From contig CAILVF010000059.1 in assembly GCA_903837605.1 (NCBI GenBank), positions 1 through 64,000 on the forward strand: a stretch of 64,000 nucleotides of DNA, written 5' to 3'. Each line of letters opens with the position of its first letter. The stretch's first letter is position 1. Positions 59,978 to 64,000 of this stretch are shown here, one piece after another. The DNA is from an uncultured Bacteroidales bacterium. Lineage in GTDB: Bacteria > Bacteroidota > Bacteroidia > Bacteroidales > FEN-979. A model generated the notes under the pieces. It saw only the letters and a program-made list of their open reading frames with translations. It searched no databases and had not been told where the DNA came from. The position numbers were made by a program, and so were the translations under genes.

Positions 59978-62443
59978 TTATGTTTGTATGCTGATGGCAT
60001 TCAGGAAGTCTTCCTTCCTCAGTGTGGACAGATCGAGGGTTTCAGGATTCTCAACGGAGGCAAGCCTTGCCGAAAGTTCCTGCAGGGTTTTTTCGAACAG
60101 GTTCCTTACAAACCTCGCATTGCCGAATGATGGAGATGTTCTTTCCCCGCAGTTGGCAAAATAATCATGGATGACTGCTTCTGCATCCTCGGAAACGGTA
60201 TAACCTTTCTTCCTGCAATTATATTTGAATATCTCAAAGAGTTCGTTCACAGAGTAATTGTTGAATGTGAAGAAGCGTGTAAACCTTGAGGAAAGTCCGG
60301 GATTGGAATCCACGACTTTTTTCATCAGGTTCGTATAGCCCGCCAGGATTACAATCAGTTTATCCCTTTCGTCTTCCATCCGTTTAAGAAGGGTGTCGAT
60401 GGCTTCCTGGCCGAAATCATTTTCCCCTCCCCTGGTCAGCATATACGCCTCATCAACAAACAGTATCCCATTGATGGCCAAATCGATCACCTTATCGGTT
60501 TTCGGGGCGGTCTGGCCCACATACTGGGCAACCAGGTCAGCCCTGGAGACCTCAACCACATGTCCTTTGGCCAGTATGCCCATGGATTTGTATACCCGGC
60601 CAAGAATCCTTGCAACCGTAGTTTTACCGGTGCCTGGCGCACCCAGGAACAGGGAGTGCAAAACTAACGGCGTCGTTTGCAACCCCCTTGCTTTCCTGAT
60701 CTTTTCCACTTTGATATAATTGGCCAGCTTGACAATTTCCTCCTTGATGTTATCAAGGCCAATCATATCCGACATCTCGCCCATGATCTGTTCCGGGGTT
60801 TCCTCCCTGTCATCGGTAAACACCTCCTTTACCGATTCCTCAATATCGGTCAGTGTTATAGCCTGGAGTTCCTCATTCCCCGGGTTTTCCAGGGCCGACA
60901 AGCGTATGGCCTGGGTCCTGACAAGCTCTTCGAAGAAGTTCCTGACAGCCCTGGCGTTTCCGAATGTCTTTGTACGGGAAGCATAAAGAAAGGCAAAATA
61001 CCGAAGGCATTTCGCCTCTGCATCAGGGCTCAGGGTGAAATTACGTTCAGATGCGGTCTTTTTGAAAATTTCCAGCAACTCATCCGCCTTATAATCCTGA
61101 AAAGTGAAATACTGGTTAAACCTCGACTGGAGCCCGGTATTGGATGTAATGAAATCCTGCATCTCTTTCGGATATCCGGCAACTATGACGATCAGCCTTC
61201 CCCTGTCATCCTCCATCCGCTTGACCAGGGTATCTATGGCTTCCTGGCCAAAGCCCCCTTTCAGGTCTGAAGCAAGGGCATAAGCCTCATCGATAAATAG
61301 AATGCCATCCAGGGCCGAATCTATTGCTTTGTTTGTCTTAACAGCTGTTTGGCCCACATATTCGGCTACCAGCCCCGAGCGGTCGACTTCCACAACATGC
61401 CCGCTTTTCAGCAGGCCCAGTGAATGATAAATTCTACCGAGCAGCCTGGCAACTGTCGTCTTTCCTGTTCCCGGCGGTCCCGTGAAGACCGAGTGAAGTG
61501 AAACCGGGTTGGCCGACAATCCTTCCTTATGGCGTTTCTGCTCTATTTTTATATACTTCATCAGGGCGTCGACTTCTTCCTTGACTTTTACAAGCCCTGT
61601 AAGTTTTTTCAATTCACCCATGGCAAGTTCAAACTTGACTTCATCGGGCGCTGAACTGTCGGATGATACTGATGGATTTTCCTCCTTCCTTCGCTGCGGT
61701 TTTGGCCTTTTCTTTGTCTCCTGTGGTTTTTGGACTGTCTGCCTCTGGTATTCCTCTTCGGTCATCGACATGACAACAACCCAGGAACCATTGCCATAGG
61801 TAAGGCTTGAAACCCAGTAACCTTCGTTTCTTTTTTCGGATATCTCCTGCTCGGGAAAGCTGCTTTTGAATGCCCATGATTGGTACAGGACATCGCTGCC
61901 TTTGGAAACGACAAGCAGCCAGTTCTGGTCCCCGTATGCAAGGGAGGTGATAATATAACCCTTGTCCCAGTATTCTTCAATGGCTTTCTCCGGGAAGTCT
62001 TTCGACATCTGCCAGCACTGTTCAAGGGTCTTTTCAGATTTCGATAAAACAACGACCCAGCGGTTTTCGCCATAGGTTACGAAGGAAATATGGAACCCCG
62101 CTTTAATGGACCTTTCAACTTCCTTTGAAGGGAACTTGCTCCCGCATTTCCATTGCTGGTCGGTATACCCGCATCCCTGCGACATGATCAGCACCCAGTT
62201 GGAATCCCCCCAGGTAATATTAGTGATATAGTAGTTTTCTTTCCAGCCATCATCAATTGCTTTGACAGGGAATTCGTTTCTCTGGGAATACCGCTGACCT
62301 GTAAAACCTGTCTGTTCAGCCATGAGGACTGCCCAGCTGCTGCTTCCGTAGGCAACATGAGATATGTCTATCCCGCTGTTCCATCCGTCGGTAACGGCAT
62401 CGGCCGGGAACGTCCTGTATAATACAAATTCCTCCCTTTTCAT
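59978..62443 (-). CDS. double AAA+ ATPase (CbxX/CfxQ type) with five N-terminal W/G-rich repeats
   Basis: 821 residues, cytoplasmic. Residues ~8-238 hold five ~46-residue repeats with the pattern FPxxxI-x5-GYxIsxLtYGdxnWvvVmS; they resemble sequences annotated DUF7477 (from memory). A Lys/Glu-rich linker follows. AAA domain 1 (~265-540) has Walker A GPPGTGKTT (~323) and Walker B LFIDEAYAL. AAA domain 2 (~555-815) has GAPGTGKTT (~601) and LFVDEAYML. Both carry GGFGQEAIDTLVKRMEDDR-like and GLxSRF segments, the CbxX/CfxQ-SpoVK-EccA signature. Tandem CbxX domains occur in remodelling ATPases such as EccA and Rubisco activase CbbX. The gene lies 3 bp after the membrane protein gene, so the two probably work together. 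Target unknown. Confidence 0.88.
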   Translation of the reverse strand: MKREEFVLYRTFPADAVTDGWNSGIDISHVAYGSSSWAVLMAEQTGFTGQRYSQRNEFPVKAIDDGWKENYYITNITWGDSNWVLIMSQGCGYTDQQWKCGSKFPSKEVERSIKAGFHISFVTYGENRWVVVLSKSEKTLEQCWQMSKDFPEKAIEEYWDKGYIITSLAYGDQNWLLVVSKGSDVLYQSWAFKSSFPEQEISEKRNEGYWVSSLTYGNGSWVVVMSMTEEEYQRQTVQKPQETKKRPKPQRRKEENPSVSSDSSAPDEVKFELAMGELKKLTGLVKVKEEVDALMKYIKIEQKRHKEGLSANPVSLHSVFTGPPGTGKTTVARLLGRIYHSLGLLKSGHVVEVDRSGLVAEYVGQTAVKTNKAIDSALDGILFIDEAYALASDLKGGFGQEAIDTLVKRMEDDRGRLIVIVAGYPKEMQDFITSNTGLQSRFNQYFTFQDYKADELLEIFKKTASERNFTLSPDAEAKCLRYFAFLYASRTKTFGNARAVRNFFEELVRTQAIRLSALENPGNEELQAITLTDIEESVKEVFTDDREETPEQIMGEMSDMIGLDNIKEEIVKLANYIKVEKIRKARGLQTTPLVLHSLFLGAPGTGKTTVARILGRVYKSMGILAKGHVVEVSRADLVAQYVGQTAPKTDKVIDLAINGILFVDEAYMLTRGGENDFGQEAIDTLLKRMEDERDKLIVILAGYTNLMKKVVDSNPGLSSRFTRFFTFNNYSVNELFEIFKYNCRKKGYTVSEDAEAVIHDYFANCGERTSPSFGNARFVRNLFEKTLQELSARLASVENPETLDLSTLRKEDFLNAISIQT

Positions 62444-62446
62444 AAC

Positions 62447-64000
62447 TTAAGTTCTTACTCCGCCTCCGCAATAAGGGCATGTTCCGCTTGATCCCGCGCT
62501 GGAGGTGAAGGTCCTGTGACAATGCGGACATCTGTATTCCGAATTTGAAGCAGCTGCCGATAAAGCATAAAGTACCAGCATGACTATGGCGACGATCACA
62601 ACTAATACGCTCAGGTAATAGGTCACCAGGATTGCCATGAGCATGAGAATGGTTAAAATGATGATCCTGGGAACAGCCATGATGGGGCCGACAACCACGA
62701 AGCTTTCAATTATCATCACGATATACATGAACATCAAAGTCATGAAAGTGATATAAAGGACCCAATGTATGAAGCGCGTATAACCTGAGGGAATAAGTTT
62801 AAACCCGTCATTAATGAACCATTCTGTTTCCCCTCCGTTCCATATTAAGGCAATGAAAACGACAAGTGCCAGGATTGCTCCTATTGTAAGGGGCCACCAC
62901 CTCATTCGTTTAAGCGGGAATATCTTTTTCAGGATATTTTCCGAACTTCCCCCTTCGCTCTTCGCACCCCCCTGCAGCATTGGGTCCCTGCGCCCAACCT
63001 TGTTCAGGAAGTTGTCAATACTGTCATATTTCTTATAAACGAAATAAAGCAGTATGGCAAAAAGAACAGCAATGATCCAGGACCGGATATTTGTAAAATT
63101 AAAAATGCTGCGGAGAATGACTTTGAACTCGTGGAAAAGGTAACTTCCTCCTTTAAGATATGCATCGTCATTGATTGAACTTATGGCGGCATACCCTTGT
63201 TTGCCGCCGGGGATAAGCAGGAGAGCCGACTTTTTTTCGATCTGTATCACCCTGAAGGTATCCCCTTTTACCAGGTAAGCGATCGTGTTGTAGCTTCCTG
63301 CGGAATCATGGATTGCAAATTTATCCTCAGCTACGACATAGGTTGTGTTTGGCTTTACCTTGTCGAGTTCTTCCCTTTGCATCCGGGCCCTGTAATCCGC
63401 CCTTTTAAAAATTTGATATTCTGAAGTGTCTTTTGTAATGCTTTCCCCGTAAAGAAGTGTGAGCTCTCCAAGGCTGAGTACCCTGGAATAAATCCTTAGC
63501 TCATCTATCCGGCCGTCAAAAGGCCCAATCCTTAAGCAGGGATATCCGTCCCGCATTTTTGCAGGGCTGGAATAAACCTGATCGTTAACCACCATACGCA
63601 TAGCCTGGTCGTCCCGGTCATATACCAGGGCGATGAAGGTCCAGCTTTTTGCCAGGATTTCAGGTCCCGTAAGGCTTCCGTCACTGCCGGCACAGGCTGT
63701 CCAATGTATGAACCCGTTATTCCGTTCAGCATAGACGCCCCTGTAATGATCATTGCGGCTCCAGTCATTGTCACTCTGGTAAAGGATACCTGATTCCATA
63801 TTGCTTGTATTCAACTGTACCCAGAAGGTGATGGTAAGAAGGGGCTGCTTGCCGGGACTGACATCCAAAGGGATAGAGATAAAACTCCTTTTATTTTGCT
63901 TGAAATCATAGGCCAGGCTGCTTGCTTTGCCCTGGTTTTCAAATCGGTCGGGGGCGGGTTTTATTCCCTGGATTTTCCCGGGTTTAATATGCCCTTCAGC
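62447..64000 (-). CDS. LamG/SH3-like/zinc-ribbon membrane protein (5' end outside window)
   Basis: The frame is open to the window edge: 44 codons precede the TTG at 63868 without a stop and read DRFENQGKASSLAYDF, the usual opening of LamG domains, so this is a partial gene. Visible parts: LamG domain (to SRVLSLGELTLLYGE), a short SH3-like domain (TTYVVAEDKFAIHDS and GGKQGYAAI), one transmembrane helix (near 63080-63020), a linker, then four more helices, and a C-terminal zinc ribbon (CPHCHRTF-x9-CPYCGGG). It is followed after 3 bp by the double AAA+ gene. Topology suggests an outside glycan- or protein-binding domain connected to a cytoplasmic zinc ribbon. Confidence 0.8.
   Translation of the reverse strand, partial: AEGHIKPGKIQGIKPAPDRFENQGKASSLAYDFKQNKRSFISIPLDVSPGKQPLLTITFWVQLNTSNMESGILYQSDNDWSRNDHYRGVYAERNNGFIHWTACAGSDGSLTGPEILAKSWTFIALVYDRDDQAMRMVVNDQVYSSPAKMRDGYPCLRIGPFDGRIDELRIYSRVLSLGELTLLYGESITKDTSEYQIFKRADYRARMQREELDKVKPNTTYVVAEDKFAIHDSAGSYNTIAYLVKGDTFRVIQIEKKSALLLIPGGKQGYAAISSINDDAYLKGGSYLFHEFKVILRSIFNFTNIRSWIIAVLFAILLYFVYKKYDSIDNFLNKVGRRDPMLQGGAKSEGGSSENILKKIFPLKRMRWWPLTIGAILALVVFIALIWNGGETEWFINDGFKLIPSGYTRFIHWVLYITFMTLMFMYIVMIIESFVVVGPIMAVPRIIILTILMLMAILVTYYLSVLVVIVAIVMLVLYALSAAASNSEYRCPHCHRTFTSSAGSSGTCPYCGGGVRT

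Overview
The window looks like a chromosome segment of a Bacteroidota (Bacteroidetes) bacterium, probably an environmental relative of the Bacteroidales. The grounds are a type IX secretion (T9SS) C-terminal sorting domain, a carboxylate-rich TonB receptor, a DUF4292 lipoprotein, the flippase-dut-TPR-DUF4292-EnvC gene order usual in this phylum, the absence of Shine-Dalgarno sites, and many promoters with the Bacteroidetes -7 box TAnnTTTG. I see no prophage, insertion sequence, CRISPR array or rRNA. One tRNA (Arg, anticodon CCT) is present.

Layout. 1-4.8 kb: tail of a T9SS-exported protein, a small unknown protein and a TonB-dependent receptor, closed by a strong terminator. 4.9-12.4 kb (minus): housekeeping and envelope genes (flippase, dut, TPR protein, DUF4292 lipoprotein, EnvC-like protein, EamA transporter, small membrane protein). 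12.5-20.2 kb: RNase H, lone PAS protein, yraN, LD-carboxypeptidase, metG, tRNA-Arg, a TPR histidine kinase and a MORN-type lipoprotein. 20.2-27.6 kb: a six-gene operon for a membrane complex related to group 4 [NiFe] hydrogenases and complex I. Its large subunit has lost the Ni-binding cysteine motifs and its small subunit has lost all four ligands of the proximal 4Fe-4S cluster, so it should not be called a hydrogenase. 27.6-34.2 kb (minus): LytS-type kinase, LytTR regulator, TolC, MacA-like adaptor and MacB-like ATPase/permease. 34.3-39.6 kb: rpoN, membrane and outer membrane proteins, a nucleotidyltransferase and a sugar MFS transporter. 39.7-45.3 kb: two large hybrid histidine kinases. 45.3-51.7 kb (minus): a phosphate-uptake operon (porin, pstS, pstC, pstA, pstB, phoU) behind a four-repeat Pho-box-like site. 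51.7-64 kb: a TPR-PAS kinase, a copper-type P-ATPase with a CHAD protein and an unknown helical protein, a LamG lipoprotein, a START-domain protein, and a pair encoding a double AAA+ CbxX/CfxQ-type ATPase and a LamG/zinc-ribbon membrane protein cut by the window edge.

The most unusual cross-cutting signal is a family of short tandem arrays with a period of 7 (two with a period of 8). They lie between genes, usually directly beside stop codons, and also inside three reading frames (flippase, the complex's large subunit, MacA-like adaptor) without breaking them. In the MacA-like gene an 18-unit heptanucleotide array reads as six heptapeptide repeats. Two intergenic copies 37 kb apart share the same internal architecture, which points to a dispersed, spreading repeat family.
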